Below, piece after piece: positions 5,912 through 14,858 of a stretch of DNA of 64,000 bases (position 1 is the first letter of the stretch; the number at the start of each line of letters is the position of its first letter). Under the pieces are notes generated by a model. It had not been told where the DNA came from, ran no database searches, and saw only the letters and a list, made by a program, of their open reading frames with translations. The position numbers were made by a program, and so were the translations under genes. Source of the stretch: Rhodobacteraceae bacterium HTCC2150 (GTDB lineage: Bacteria; Pseudomonadota; Alphaproteobacteria; Rhodobacterales; Rhodobacteraceae); contig AAXZ01000002.1 in the NCBI GenBank assembly GCA_000169395.1, positions 62,001 through 126,000 of the forward strand, given 5' to 3'.

Positions 5912-7390
5912 ATGCATAAACAGCCAAACATCATTTTGATATTTACGGATAATCAACAAGCAGCCACTTTAGGGTGTTATGGCAACGATGAAATTCATAC
6001 GCCAAATTTGGATCTCCTTTCAGATACTGGCGTCACGTTTGACAACAGCTTTTGTGCAAATGGATTTTGTTCGCCCTGTCGTGCCTCTGTATTGACTGGA
6101 AAGTTGCCCTCTGAACACGGTGTTCATTCTTGGTTAGATGATCGCAAAATGGCGGATTGGCCCAAAGACTGGCACGCGTTAGATGGCTTAAACACCCTGC
6201 CCAAGGCGTTAAAATCACAGGGTTATTCCACCGCCCTTATTGGCAAATACCATTTAGGCCAACCAACGTCCCCGGCTGAAGGTTTTGACAAATGGGTAAC
6301 TTTGCAAGACGGCCATATTCGCAGCTTTTATCGCAACAAAATTTTTGACAACGGCGACGCCTATGATCATGTCGGTCATTCTGTGGATTTTTTTACCAAT
6401 AAGGGCATAGAATTCATCGAACAAGAAACGCAAAATGAAAACCCGTTCTTTTTGTATCTGCCCTACCCTGCCCCATACGGGCATTGGCCCGCGACCAAAG
6501 AAACCGATGAAAACCGCCACACTGCGCGATATGCAGATTGTCCGATGAATTCGATCCCGCGCGAACCGTTAAGCAAGGCCGCCGTGGATGGATACATGTT
6601 ACGCGCTGCAGACAACTCGACACATATGGATTTTTCAATGCTCATGCGTGCGCCCAACGATCTTGCAACCTTGCGCAATTTTTATTCGCAGATTTCCATG
6701 ATTGATGATGGCGTCGGCAAAATCATGGAAACGCTAGATCGCCTAAACATTGCCGAAGATACGTTGCTTATCTTTACGACTGATCATGGCCTTTCTACGG
6801 GCGAACATGGTTTTTGGGGACACGGCGCCGCCACAGTGCCATCCAATCTGCATCGTGCCGCGCACAAAATTCCGATGATCATGCGTCAACCCAATGTCAC
6901 GAAACCTGGATTGCGTAACAAGCTGATGGTTTCCAATATTGATGTCTTTGCCACAATTTTGGATCATGCAAATGCACCCTTTGATGATGCATCAGGGCCC
7001 AGTCGTTCGCTGAAACCCGTTATGAAAGGATTATCACCAGATGATTGGGGCGAGGATATTGTGTTTTCAGAACAAGAAGAGACACGTGTTGCCCGAACAC
7101 CGAAATGGGCGCTGTTCAAACGCTTTAGTAGTGAAAAACAACCCTTTGGTGACGAATTATACGACGTTGAAAATGACCCTGCAGAAAGAAAAAACCTTGT
7201 AGGTGATCCAGCGTTCGCCAAAATCAAACAGGAACTAAGTGCAAAAATTGACGCCTTTTTTGATGAACACGCACAGCCTAATGCAGATTTATGGAAAGGG
7301 GGACGCCCCATTCAAAACAGTTCACGCACAAAATATTGGCAACAAGAATGGGGGGAAACGTGGTCGCCAGTTTATGCCTATGACGACTAG
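5912..7390 (+). CDS. Sulfatase family hydrolase
   Basis: A 492-residue alkaline phosphatase-superfamily enzyme that would hydrolyse a sulfate ester. The metal-binding start NIILIFTDNQQAATLGCYG and the activation motif CSPCRASVLTG (Cys53 to be converted to formylglycine) are clear; position four of the motif is Cys where Ser is usual. A second metal motif is TDHGLSTGEHGFWGHG. No signal peptide is seen, so it is probably cytosolic. The start at 5912 has AAGGA just upstream and directly precedes the conserved strand; an upstream in-frame start at 5852 lacks such support. No formylglycine-generating enzyme is in the window. Its stop abuts the stop of the convergent nitrilase gene with no gap. Confidence 0.85.
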   Translation: MHKQPNIILIFTDNQQAATLGCYGNDEIHTPNLDLLSDTGVTFDNSFCANGFCSPCRASVLTGKLPSEHGVHSWLDDRKMADWPKDWHALDGLNTLPKALKSQGYSTALIGKYHLGQPTSPAEGFDKWVTLQDGHIRSFYRNKIFDNGDAYDHVGHSVDFFTNKGIEFIEQETQNENPFFLYLPYPAPYGHWPATKETDENRHTARYADCPMNSIPREPLSKAAVDGYMLRAADNSTHMDFSMLMRAPNDLATLRNFYSQISMIDDGVGKIMETLDRLNIAEDTLLIFTTDHGLSTGEHGFWGHGAATVPSNLHRAAHKIPMIMRQPNVTKPGLRNKLMVSNIDVFATILDHANAPFDDASGPSRSLKPVMKGLSPDDWGEDIVFSEQEETRVARTPKWALFKRFSSEKQPFGDELYDVENDPAERKNLVGDPAFAKIKQELSAKIDAFFDEHAQPNADLWKGGRPIQNSSRTKYWQQEWGETWSPVYAYDD

Positions 7391-8239
7391 CTACTTTGCC
7401 AGCTTGGGTAATGCGCCATAGTCGCCAAATCGATCTGCAAGGAAGGAATAGTTTTCACGCGCTGCCGTAAGTTCGCTTTTCATTAAGGTCAAAACTCGAA
7501 AATCTTCGGCGTGTTCTTCAAATGAAACGGGCCTTCTGTTTTCGTCCATCCATGGCCAACTCATCACAGAATTACCGTAGTTATCACCCGCTCGGTTAAG
7601 CGACAAAAAGAAAACTTGGTTTTCAAGCGCACGCGTTGTCGTAAATGAATGCCACGTGTGAAAGGATTCATCGCGATAATAGGCACCACTGTGCAAAATC
7701 AAATCCGCTTGGTGGTCAATTACCAAGGTGCGCGTTAGTTCTGGGATGCGAATGTCATAACAAATGATAGGGGCAATCGTTAACCCCTTGATGTCATAGA
7801 CAAAAACATGATCACCACCCCTGAAATATTCCTTTTCCATCGAGGCCCCGAATTGGGCCAGATGCAGCTTGTCAAAATGCCCAACCAGATCACCACTTGG
7901 CGCAATCACAGCGTTTGAAATGTAAAACATTTCGCCTTCCTGCTTGGCAAATCCAAAAGAAACATAAACACCAAATTCCATAGCAACTTGACGCCAACAT
8001 TCAAAAGATGGGCCATCTAAGGGTTCTGCGATGTCTGAAAGATTAGTAAAGGTTTCACGAGCATAATCAATGCTCGACAGCTCAGGTAATGCAACCAGAT
8101 CAACATCCGTCTTTGCCAACTCTTTGCGAACCTTGACGGCCGAGGTGCGTAAATGAGCATCACGCTCGGCACTGGTTGTCATAGAAGGCACATCAATTTG
8201 ACAGGCGAGTATCCTTAACGTCGTATCATCTAACATCAT
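7391..8239 (-). CDS. Carbon-nitrogen hydrolase (nitrilase superfamily)
   Basis: A 282-residue cytosolic amidase-type enzyme. The Glu-Lys-Cys triad is visible: LPELSS (Glu53), HFDKLHL (Lys124) and IICYDIRIPEL (Cys160). Length is normal for an omega-amidase or N-carbamoyl-hydrolase-like member; the substrate cannot be told. The start has GAAAGGG upstream, and a second ATG follows immediately. It lies 29 bases downstream of thiQ on the same strand, so it may be read from the thiamine-transporter operon. A role in thiamine or pyrimidine salvage is possible but is an inference from position only. Confidence 0.85.
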   Translation of the reverse strand: MMLDDTTLRILACQIDVPSMTTSAERDAHLRTSAVKVRKELAKTDVDLVALPELSSIDYARETFTNLSDIAEPLDGPSFECWRQVAMEFGVYVSFGFAKQEGEMFYISNAVIAPSGDLVGHFDKLHLAQFGASMEKEYFRGGDHVFVYDIKGLTIAPIICYDIRIPELTRTLVIDHQADLILHSGAYYRDESFHTWHSFTTTRALENQVFFLSLNRAGDNYGNSVMSWPWMDENRRPVSFEEHAEDFRVLTLMKSELTAARENYSFLADRFGDYGALPKLAK

Positions 8240-8268
8240 TGCACCCTTTCGCGCGTCAGTTTTGATAT

Positions 8269-8967
8269 CTATGCACCACCAAGATAGTCGCGCAAAACGG
8301 CGGGCGGATTGTCTAACAATTCTGCCGTTGCTTGGGGTTGATGTGCAACCCCTTCTGCCACCAATACAGTTTGGCTGGCAATACGGCGCGCGTCATTAGG
8401 GTCATGGCTAACCATTAGAACCGTCGTATCGGTTTCCTTGGCCAAATCAGCAACAAGATCAAGCATTTCCGCCTTAAGTGCCGGGCCAAGCGCGGCAAAC
8501 GGTTCATCCAAAAGCAGCAATTCCCGCCGTTGCACCAAAACCCGTGCCAAGGCAACGCGGCTGCGTTGGCCCCCTGATAATTCCGCGGGCTTTCGCAGCC
8601 CCATATCCGCGAGCCCAACACGTACCAGCGCCATTTCAACCTGTGACACTTCCTCATTTGTAAGTCGCTTATTTGCTTGCATCCCCAGTGCTACATTCTG
8701 AAATACCGTCAAATGCGGGAACAGATTTCCATCTTGAAACAACATGGCAATGGGTCGTTTTCCCGGGTGCAAACTTGTTAGATCCTGATCTTTCCACAAA
8801 AGCGCCCCATGCGTGAGCGAACGAAAACCTGCGAGTGCTTCTAGCAATGTTGATTTTCCAGAACCAGACGGACCGATGATCGCAACGCTAGACAACGGCA
8901 TGATCTGAAAATCCGCCTTGAGTTGAAACGCCCCATTTTCGATCAGACAATTATCAAACTTCAGCAT
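8269..8967 (-). CDS. thiQ: Thiamine ABC transporter ATP-binding protein
   Basis: This 232-residue ATPase powers thiamine (or TPP) import through the inner membrane with ThiP. Walker A is GPSGSGKST (residues 32-40), the signature is LSGGQ (131-135) and Walker B is LLLLDEP (151-157), followed by SHDPNDARR. It overlaps the end of thiP by 14 bases. The assignment rests on ABC motifs plus its place in a riboswitch-led thiB-thiP-thiQ set. Confidence 0.9.
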   Translation of the reverse strand: MLKFDNCLIENGAFQLKADFQIMPLSSVAIIGPSGSGKSTLLEALAGFRSLTHGALLWKDQDLTSLHPGKRPIAMLFQDGNLFPHLTVFQNVALGMQANKRLTNEEVSQVEMALVRVGLADMGLRKPAELSGGQRSRVALARVLVQRRELLLLDEPFAALGPALKAEMLDLVADLAKETDTTVLMVSHDPNDARRIASQTVLVAEGVAHQPQATAELLDNPPAVLRDYLGGA

Positions 8968-10501
8968 GTCTGCGCCCTCCTCTATCCAACAGCCAGAACG
9001 CGCCCATGGATAGGCACAAAAGCAAAAGTGCGGCGCCTGCTGCGGCGTCCATCTTATAAGCGCCCATTAGGCGGTATATTTGCAATGGCAATGTTGCCGT
9101 TTGCGCATCCGCGAACAAACTTATGACCCCAAGATCCCCCATGGAAAGTGCGGCGGCAAGTCCTGCGGCAAACCCAATTTGCGGACGCATTCTTGCTAAC
9201 ATGATCCGCACAAAAAACACGCGTCCTGACATGTTAAGCGATTGCGCCAAACGCCCATGGCTGACAATGACATCCCTCGCCGCGGGCGCAAGAATGCGCA
9301 ACGCGAAAGGCAACGCCATGATCGCATTTACTAGTGCCGTCACCAACAAAGCCAAATCAGACGGATTGACATATGGGCGCACCAGAATGAACAATCCGGT
9401 TCCCAAAACAAGGGGTGACGCTGCAAGGCCCAAAATGCCCGCAATCTCGACCAAACCTTTCGTGCCGGCGCCAATTGCCGCCGCCATAGGCAATGCCAAC
9501 ACAAGTAAAATACACGTGCTTGCACCAGCAACCATGATAGACACCCCAGCGGCGCGAAAAACCAAAGAAGGCAACTCAAACAGGCCCACAAGACCGGAAA
9601 AAACAACGGACGATAGCGGTAGCAACAGAAAACCGGTGGCCAAGAAAATCCAAAAGAAATCCCTAATCGGCGAAACACTATCCCATCGCTGAACCGGTTT
9701 ATCCATGCCCGCACCAAAACCCGCTTGATTGGACAGCTTAAGCGCGATGACCGCCGCTGTGACCGTTAGGCCCAACTGAATGGCCGATAAAAGTGCCGCA
9801 CGACCCAAATCAAAGTCATAAGTAAAGGCCTGATAAATCGCCAATTCAACGGTGGTTGCCCGTGGTCCGCCGCCCAGCGTCAGGGCAACAGCAAAACTAG
9901 TTAAACAGATCGCAAAAATAACGGCCAAGACCCCGGGTGCCACACGTTGCAACATGGGCCATTCGATCTGGCGAAACATTACCCGCCCAGAAAGGCCCAA
10001 TTGCGCAGCAAGGCGAAATCGTTCGGCTGGTATTTCTTGCCATCCCTGTAAAATTAGGCGCGTTGCGAGGGGCAAGTTAAAGAATACATGCGCCAAAACA
10101 ACGCCGTGCAATCCGTAAATGCGGATAGGCGGCAAACCAAACACACCCAAGATATCCGAAATCCAACCGGAGCGTCCAAAAACCTGCAAAAGGCCGAAAA
10201 TGGCGACAATCACGGGTAATATGAAAGGTGCGCCCAACAAGGCGATCAAAACACGTCGGCCCCAAAAGCGTCGTCGCGCCAAGGCGCGTGCCACTGGGAT
10301 GGCAAGAAACACGCTGATCAATGCCGAAAGTGTCGCTTGTTTAAGCGTGAACCGCAGCGCCACCCAGTCAGAGGCCGCAAAACCTTTGCTGCCATCAGCC
10401 TGCCAGCCAACGGCCACAAGCGTGCCAAGAATAAACGCAGCGACTAAAACCGCCGCGCCTATTCCGGGATATGGGCTTAACGGCTTAGTGCGCCAAGCCA
10501 T
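8954..10501 (-). CDS. thiP: Thiamine ABC transporter permease
   Basis: This 515-residue inner-membrane protein carries two fused permease halves, each with several hydrophobic helices and an EAA-type loop (for example LPLATRLILQGWQEIPAERFRLAAQLGL in the first half, cited here by its place near residues 145-172). The fused two-domain form is typical of ThiP and FbpB-type permeases. It overlaps thiB by 25 bases upstream and thiQ by 14 bases downstream, consistent with one translationally coupled operon under the TPP riboswitch. Confidence 0.9.
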   Translation of the reverse strand: MAWRTKPLSPYPGIGAAVLVAAFILGTLVAVGWQADGSKGFAASDWVALRFTLKQATLSALISVFLAIPVARALARRRFWGRRVLIALLGAPFILPVIVAIFGLLQVFGRSGWISDILGVFGLPPIRIYGLHGVVLAHVFFNLPLATRLILQGWQEIPAERFRLAAQLGLSGRVMFRQIEWPMLQRVAPGVLAVIFAICLTSFAVALTLGGGPRATTVELAIYQAFTYDFDLGRAALLSAIQLGLTVTAAVIALKLSNQAGFGAGMDKPVQRWDSVSPIRDFFWIFLATGFLLLPLSSVVFSGLVGLFELPSLVFRAAGVSIMVAGASTCILLVLALPMAAAIGAGTKGLVEIAGILGLAASPLVLGTGLFILVRPYVNPSDLALLVTALVNAIMALPFALRILAPAARDVIVSHGRLAQSLNMSGRVFFVRIMLARMRPQIGFAAGLAAALSMGDLGVISLFADAQTATLPLQIYRLMGAYKMDAAAGAALLLLCLSMGAFWLLDRGGRRHAEV

Positions 10502-11457
10502 TCAGTCAGCGCCTTGTCGCGCATTTCACCAGCCATTGCCGCATCAAGTAGCAAGGTGGATTTTGGGGTGATCAAAGTTTCAAAACCATCCGGCAAACCA
10601 TTGGCAGGCGTCACGGCTGGATACATCCAGTTTGTCGTTGGAATGATGTTTTGAAACGCATCTGACACCATAAAGGCCAAAAACTGATCAGCCAATTCAG
10701 ATTGATCAGTGCTGGCCAGCTTGGCGGCAACCTCGATTTGCGCATAATGGCCTTCATCAAAAGAAACAGCAACTTTGCTGGCGTCATCTTCTGCGATCAG
10801 GTGGTATGCAGGCGAGGTTGTGTAAGAAAGAACCATGTCGGCCTCACCTTCTAGGAACAAACCATACGCCTCGGACCAACCTTTGGTGACGGTCACGATA
10901 TTATCTGACAGATCAGCCCAAATGGCCAGTGCCTCGTCGCCATAAGCCGCCTTAACCCACAACAACAATCCCAAACCCGGGGTTGATGTGCGTGGGTCTT
11001 GAATAACGATGCTTGTATCGCTTGCGGCAAGTTCTGCGAAATTGGCAGGAAAATCCGCGCCTGCATTTGCGATGAACGAAAAGTAGCCCCAATCAAAAGG
11101 AACAAACGTGGTGTCTGTCCATTCAATCGGCAAAGCGTAATCGGCAGTCACGGAATGCGGTGCAAATAGGCCAGTTTCGTTGGCCGCTGCTGTCAGGTTG
11201 GTATCCAACCCCAACACGATATCCGCGTCGGTGTTTTTGCCCTCAAGACGCACGCGTGACAACAAGGCCGCGCCATCCTCTACGCCAACAAGGTTCAATT
11301 CACAGGCGCAAACGGCCTCAAACGCCGCTTTCACTTGGGGTCCAGGGCCCCAATCAGAAACGAAGCTGTCATAGGTATAAACGGTCAAAACAGGTGCATC
11401 CGCGGCCACAGCCGATGTTGCACTCATTATTCCCGCAGCAAGTATAAGATGTTTCAT
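10477..11457 (-). CDS. thiB: Thiamine-binding periplasmic protein
   Basis: A 326-residue extracytoplasmic solute-binding protein. The N-terminus MKHLILAAGIMSATSAVAADA is a clear signal peptide cut after AxA, and the mature protein begins with the VYTYDSFVSDWGPGP strand typical of the ThiB family. I chose the ATG at 11457, which follows a GGAGG site and places the signal peptide correctly; the longer frame runs back into the riboswitch. First gene of thiBPQ, repressed when the TPP riboswitch upstream is bound. Confidence 0.9.
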   Translation of the reverse strand: MKHLILAAGIMSATSAVAADAPVLTVYTYDSFVSDWGPGPQVKAAFEAVCACELNLVGVEDGAALLSRVRLEGKNTDADIVLGLDTNLTAAANETGLFAPHSVTADYALPIEWTDTTFVPFDWGYFSFIANAGADFPANFAELAASDTSIVIQDPRTSTPGLGLLLWVKAAYGDEALAIWADLSDNIVTVTKGWSEAYGLFLEGEADMVLSYTTSPAYHLIAEDDASKVAVSFDEGHYAQIEVAAKLASTDQSELADQFLAFMVSDAFQNIIPTTNWMYPAVTPANGLPDGFETLITPKSTLLLDAAMAGEMRDKALTEWLGALSR

Positions 11458-11505
11458 ATCATCCTCCAAATTGCGACGAGAGGATAGGACTTGGGGTGAA
11501 ACCAG

Positions 11506-11592
11506 TACCTTTCCTCCGCCGGTGTTAGCCGGTTCAGGTTCAACGGGTCCGCCACATGGCATCTCAGCGCGATTTCTCACGCACCCCGAGGT
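11506..11592 (-). promoter_or_regulatory. TPP riboswitch (THI element) upstream of thiBPQ
   Basis: On the minus strand the conserved elements appear in order: CGGGGTGC, GCTGAGA, ACCCGTTGAACCTGA, a CCGG...CCGG variable stem, and GGAGGAAAGG. These are the core blocks of the thiamine pyrophosphate aptamer. It ends about 50 bases ahead of the thiB start, so ligand binding probably hides the GGAGG ribosome site or ends transcription early. Confidence 0.93.
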
Positions 11593-11670
11593 AGGGTCAC
11601 GTTTAGGGGCCTTTGAATGGGGATACAACCAAATAGGTTAGTGGCAGAGGTTTCCCCCTGCCACGCAGTT

Positions 11671-11829
11671 TCATGGGCAAAACGCCAGCGCTACATACAA
11701 AAGCGCCGACAGGATCGCGAATTTGCGCGGGCATAATCCAAACGCCCCCCACAAACACACAAGCGCAAATGCCAAGTTCAAAAACTTTGCGGTCATCACC
11801 ACATTCAGTATTGTCATCATCAAAATCAT
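11671..11829 (-). CDS. Small membrane protein, unknown
   Basis: A 52-residue hydrophobic protein with two likely membrane segments (MILMMTILNVVMTAKFLNLA and an AFALVCLWGAFGLC to LLYVALAF part). The ATG at 11829 follows GAAGGGATGAGACA, a good ribosome site; an upstream in-frame ATG at 11907 would add a 26-residue polar extension without such a site. It stands alone between the thiBPQ riboswitch and the divergent regulator gene. No family is recognised. Confidence 0.5.
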   Translation of the reverse strand: MILMMTILNVVMTAKFLNLAFALVCLWGAFGLCPRKFAILSALLYVALAFCP

Positions 11830-11984
11830 TGTCTCATCCCTTCGGATATTAAGGTGAGACTGGCCAGTCAGGGGACTTGTTGACCCCATGGGTTGAATAT
11901 GGTCCATTTGAGTGCAACCGTCGCTGACACAGGGTTGCCAATTGACGCTTATAGTGGCGTCTAGTTGTAAGGGATTTCAAAAAG

Positions 11985-13601
11985 TTGCCTAAAGTTTCCA
12001 ATGATGATTTGAAGGCCTTCGGACAAGCCGTTCAGCGTGCGCGTTCCTTGCGTGGTTGGACGCTGGATCAGCTTGGCAACGCCATTGATCCCCCTGTCGG
12101 TAAATCGCTGGTTTCCAAGATTGAAAAGGGTCGCAAGGACACGCTGAATTCCCGCACGGTGGGGCGATTTATCAAGGCGTTAAACCTTGATGAAAACTGG
12201 ATCGACAAATTCCTGCACGTGGATACCACGGACGACGGCGATGAAACCAAGGCTGAACGCGACGCGGATATCATCATTGATCGCGCCCTGCGCGAGGATG
12301 TGACCGAGGGCGCCAGTGAGGAATTGTTAATCCAACTGGCCAACACCTATGCCGAGGGCACGCATAAGGATCGCGATACCGCCTATAATTCCGTGCGAAA
12401 CGCGCTGGCCGCCTATGCACGGCTGAAATCCGCAGGATTGGGCGATAACAGTGCGGATGCATTACATAACGCGATCATGGCCGAGGTTACCGCGTTAAAT
12501 GACGCCGGTGAATTGGATAATGCTGAGGCGAAATTAGAAGATGCCGAACGCGCCATGAAGGCGGCGCATCAGGATGAAGAGAAGCGCAAAGATCAGCAAA
12601 TTACCAATATGCTGAACAACCGCATCGCCCAAGACCGCCTGCGCGACCGCCCTGATTTGGCGGCGGATCGCTTGATCCAAAACACGCGCGATCATCGCGA
12701 GGGTGGCACGCTCTTCGATACCATCAGTAAAAAAGCTGACGAATGGAGTGAACAAGGAAACAAAGACGGTGATTTGTTCACGCTGCAAGTGGCGCTAAAC
12801 ATCGCAAAAACAAATTATGAAACCAACAAGAAAAAGTCGGGCTTGACCGCATTGGCTCTAAATTCACTTGGGTGGAGCCACCTTCGATTAGCAGAACGAT
12901 CCAGCAATCAACACCACCTTGAAGTGGCGCGCAATGCCTTTCAGGAAGCCATCAAAAAAACCAATAAATCAATAGATGAATTCAATTGGGGCGCCTGTCA
13001 AAGCGGCCTTGGAGGTGTATTGCAGAAAATGGGTGAACGGGATGCCGACACCGATCTGATAGAACAATCCATCACCGGTTATCGCGCCGCTTTAAAAGTT
13101 TGGCTCAAACACAAATCCGACAATGCACGGTATGATTACAACAATTTGGGCCTCGCGCTTTCAAGCCTTGGTGAAATTTCGCAAAATGCCGACCCCTTGC
13201 GTGAAGCGATTGTAAACTATCAATCCGCATTGGCCCTAAAGAACAAAAAGGCAAATCCAGTTGATTGGGCAAATACCCAAGGAGGCCTTGCCATGGCCCA
13301 ACGCCAGCTTGGTGCCCTGACCATTGATTTGGAAATGCTAAAAACCGCCCGCAACAGTTTTGCCGCCTGTGAGGCATTAGATTATCGCGATGTGGCACCA
13401 TTTGATTGGGCCATGCTTCAATGGAACATCGCCGATTTGGCGTTGACGCATCATCACATCGCGCCTGATCCTGCATTACTGACCAGTGCACGCGCGCATC
13501 TGGCAGACGCGCGGGCGTTTTTTGTGGTGGGGTCGGCATATCAAACGTCGCAGTGTGACGAACTGTTAGAACAAATCAATCAGGCCGCGGCATCAACATA
13601 A
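11985..13601 (+). CDS. XRE-type HTH regulator with long TPR-like region
   Basis: A 538-residue protein with an N-terminal cro/C1 helix-turn-helix (about residues 9-67, VQRARSLRGWTLDQLGNAI and SLVSKIEKGRK), then a charged helical linker (about 150-215, AEAKLEDAERAMKAA), then helical repeats from about 290 to the end in which N-x-G-x-A and A-x-x-x-Y-x-x-A-L patterns recur, as in tetratricopeptide repeats. This build is known from signal-sensing regulators in which the repeats bind a ligand or partner. The start is TTG, with AAGGGA 10-11 bases upstream. It stands alone. It may be autoregulated; the target is unknown. Confidence 0.75.
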   Translation: MPKVSNDDLKAFGQAVQRARSLRGWTLDQLGNAIDPPVGKSLVSKIEKGRKDTLNSRTVGRFIKALNLDENWIDKFLHVDTTDDGDETKAERDADIIIDRALREDVTEGASEELLIQLANTYAEGTHKDRDTAYNSVRNALAAYARLKSAGLGDNSADALHNAIMAEVTALNDAGELDNAEAKLEDAERAMKAAHQDEEKRKDQQITNMLNNRIAQDRLRDRPDLAADRLIQNTRDHREGGTLFDTISKKADEWSEQGNKDGDLFTLQVALNIAKTNYETNKKKSGLTALALNSLGWSHLRLAERSSNQHHLEVARNAFQEAIKKTNKSIDEFNWGACQSGLGGVLQKMGERDADTDLIEQSITGYRAALKVWLKHKSDNARYDYNNLGLALSSLGEISQNADPLREAIVNYQSALALKNKKANPVDWANTQGGLAMAQRQLGALTIDLEMLKTARNSFAACEALDYRDVAPFDWAMLQWNIADLALTHHHIAPDPALLTSARAHLADARAFFVVGSAYQTSQCDELLEQINQAAAST

Positions 13602-13626
13602 CAGCAACTTCAGTGCGCGTTGATTT

Positions 13627-14454
13627 CTAAAACAACAGCCTGCTTTTCAATTCGGCATCGCGTTTGCACTGTGCAATGTCATCCGGATGCAACGTGCCCT
13701 TGGGGCTGTCCGCGACCGTGAAGTGCCAAAATTCATCCACCCCGCTGACCAATGCCACCAGTGATTTATCACCGGTTTCTTGCTTCATTGCGGGTTTGAT
13801 ATATCGAATGGCCATGCCGATCCGCCGATCATCGCTAAAGTTGGGACCAGAGCTGTGAAACAAATGACCGTGGTGCAGGCTGGCTTGCCCCGCATCAAGG
13901 GCGGCAACAACCGCGTCATCCTCATCCACGTCAACCGCCACCTCTTGCCCGCGCGACAGCATGTTATCGTCAGCCATCGTGTCATTGTGCGGCACGATGC
14001 GTTGTTTATGGCTACCGGGTACGAATTTCATGCAGCCCGCGTTCAGATCAGCCTTTGACAACGCCACCCAAACGGTCACCTCTTCGGCATCGTCCAATCC
14101 CCAATAGGTCAAATCTTGATGCCAAGAGACGATTTTGTTGGAATTTGCTGGCTTGATAAACAACGCACCGCTCCAGACCATAAGGTCAGGCCCCAAAACC
14201 GCGTTAACCGCCTCTATTATTTTTGGATGCCGAATAATGGCGTCAAACGAAGGGATCAGGCGATCAGGATAAGAATTCACCAATTTCGCCAATTCGGGGT
14301 CATCTGCAACCTCGGCCTCGATGGTTTCTAGTTCAGTGCGCAAAGCCAGCGCTTCTTGATCACTTAGAACATCAAGAGGCACGACAAAACCGTCCTTTTC
14401 ATATCGTTCGGCAATCTGCTGTTGCGTCGCATTCAAGCCTGAAATCGCGTTCAT
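13627..14454 (-). CDS. Phytanoyl-CoA dioxygenase (PhyH) family protein
   Basis: A 275-residue Fe(II)/2-oxoglutarate-dependent oxygenase. The iron-binding HxD is WHQDLTYWG (His112, Asp114) and the distal His lies in LHHGHLFHSSGPN, followed by the 2-oxoglutarate-binding Arg region (DDRRIGMAIRY). The substrate cannot be predicted. The start at 14454 (MNAISGL) was preferred over GTG at 14469 because it follows a GGTGGGGG stretch at suitable spacing. Convergent with the XRE-TPR gene, with 25 bases between their ends. Confidence 0.85.
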   Translation of the reverse strand: MNAISGLNATQQQIAERYEKDGFVVPLDVLSDQEALALRTELETIEAEVADDPELAKLVNSYPDRLIPSFDAIIRHPKIIEAVNAVLGPDLMVWSGALFIKPANSNKIVSWHQDLTYWGLDDAEEVTVWVALSKADLNAGCMKFVPGSHKQRIVPHNDTMADDNMLSRGQEVAVDVDEDDAVVAALDAGQASLHHGHLFHSSGPNFSDDRRIGMAIRYIKPAMKQETGDKSLVALVSGVDEFWHFTVADSPKGTLHPDDIAQCKRDAELKSRLLF

Positions 14455-14669
14455 CACAGGAACCCCCACCCAAAATTATCGTTCGTTGAACACCATTATG
14501 AACACCGCATTTTTATATCCAATCAAGCGTTTTGCGTGAAAACCAAGGAAAATGCCAAAATATTGCCTTATTCGGGCCTTTGAAATCCCCCGATTTCCGA
14601 CTGACATACAATCAATGACCCATCAGAGGTCGAATTCTAGCAGTAACGATTCTTTTAATGAGGCAGAAA

Positions 14670-14813
14670 ATGACAAATCAGGCTTTGGCGAAAACCCAAA
14701 TCAAACATCCAGGTGGTGCCCCGCACCGCGTGAATGTCGCCCATACAAAACAAACACCTGCAAAGGCCCAAACCGGCCCAAAGGTGATCTTTACCGATTG
14801 GGCCAGCATTTAA
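14670..14813 (+). CDS. Small hypothetical protein
   Basis: A 47-residue basic protein starting MTNQALAKTQIKHPGGAPHR and ending VIFTDWASI. The ATG follows AATGAGGCAGAAA, a fair ribosome site, and the codon choice resembles neighbouring genes. A longer frame (14552-14848) on the same strand overlaps it but reads as serine- and proline-rich with no ribosome site, so I prefer this one. It ends 45 bases ahead of the TfoX-C gene. No family is recognised. Confidence 0.4.
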   Translation: MTNQALAKTQIKHPGGAPHRVNVAHTKQTPAKAQTGPKVIFTDWASI

Positions 14814-14858
14814 TCCCGCCACTGGAAAAAGTGGATTTGCGGCCATAACATAGGTGCC

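Noticed and set aside
9123-9692. Long open frame opposite thiP
   Set aside because: It is the complement of a well-supported permease gene; long antisense frames are common over such genes.
14552-14848. 98-codon frame overlapping the 47-residue gene
   Set aside because: No ribosome site and a Ser/Pro/Asn-rich sequence; the shorter frame with GAGG upstream fits better.
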